A DNA stretch of 6,526 nucleotides from Methanobacteriota archaeon (GTDB taxonomy: Archaea; Thermoplasmatota; Poseidoniia; Poseidoniales; Thalassarchaeaceae): the NCBI GenBank assembly GCA_014384685.1, contig JACNFL010000252.1, forward strand, positions 1-6,526. Reading direction: 5' to 3'. A program made the translations under genes and the position numbers. Under the pieces are notes generated by a model. It saw only the letters and a list, made by a program, of their open reading frames with translations, did not search any database and was not told the DNA's origin. This document shows, one piece after another, positions 6,383 through 6,526 of this stretch (the stretch's first letter is position 1; every line of letters begins with the position of its first letter).

Positions 6383-6526
6383 GTTTCTCCGCGAGCTGTT
6401 CTTTTTGGTTGTCCTGGAAATGCAGCTTACTTCCCGGGTAGACTTCGGGCACTCCATGTGTTTCTGTGTTTCGCTGGGGCGTTTAATGGGAGCCCTCCAG
6501 ACCACTCTCTTGTCACGGCACCCGTC
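6383..6526 (+). other. Open frame after the glycosyltransferase stop, possible lost C-terminus
   Basis: Directly after the TAA, the same frame runs 48 codons to the window edge without a stop (VSPRAVLFGCPG... to ...FLCFAGAFNGS and LVTAPV). The last part resembles the second C-terminal membrane segment of GT2 enzymes (small-residue helix, then polar loop, then hydrophobic start). The +1 frame (KFLRELFFLVVLEM...) is also open to the edge, so a frameshift is another reading. I find no start codon and no signal for a separate gene. It may simply be non-coding. Confidence 0.35.

Overview
The window looks like a piece of an archaeal genome. The best fit is a planktonic euryarchaeon of the Marine Group II / Poseidoniales (Thermoplasmatota) type. 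Direct evidence is an archaeal-type PCNA sliding clamp, a tRNA-Gly gene without an encoded CCA end, and starts that mostly lack a Shine-Dalgarno site. The large secreted thrombospondin type 3 (TSP3) repeat protein with one C-terminal membrane anchor also fits. The lineage is inferred from gene content and style, not from a database search.

Layout. Positions 1-938 (minus strand) hold a two-gene unit: a 72-residue two-helix membrane protein at 938-720, then a secreted protein of unknown function whose start sits right at the first gene's stop and which runs off the left edge. Positions 939-1141 are intergenic and carry tRNA-Gly(TCC) on the plus strand. Positions 1142-5421 (minus strand) carry, in transcription order, the TSP3 surface protein (5421-3031), a secreted or membrane-anchored acidic protein with a repeated cysteine motif (2933-1992), and PCNA (1885-1142). 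The gaps are about 100 bases, so these may be separate transcription units. A 7-bp inverted repeat lies between the first two. A 91-base divergent spacer separates the TSP3 gene from a plus-strand family 2 glycosyltransferase (5513-6382). That frame meets a TAA but stays open afterwards to the window end, with protein-like sequence.

How the parts relate. PCNA is the only core information-processing protein gene here. Most of the rest is cell-envelope material: three exported or anchored proteins, one small membrane protein and a membrane-associated glycosyltransferase. The TSP3 protein has 14 N-X-S/T sequons and faces the glycosyltransferase across a shared promoter region. A link through surface glycosylation is possible but rests only on adjacency.

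No mobile element, CRISPR array, defence system or clearly new multi-gene system is visible. The most unusual items are the TSP3 array with its aromatic cytoplasmic tail, the two-cysteine protein next to PCNA, and the interrupted glycosyltransferase end.
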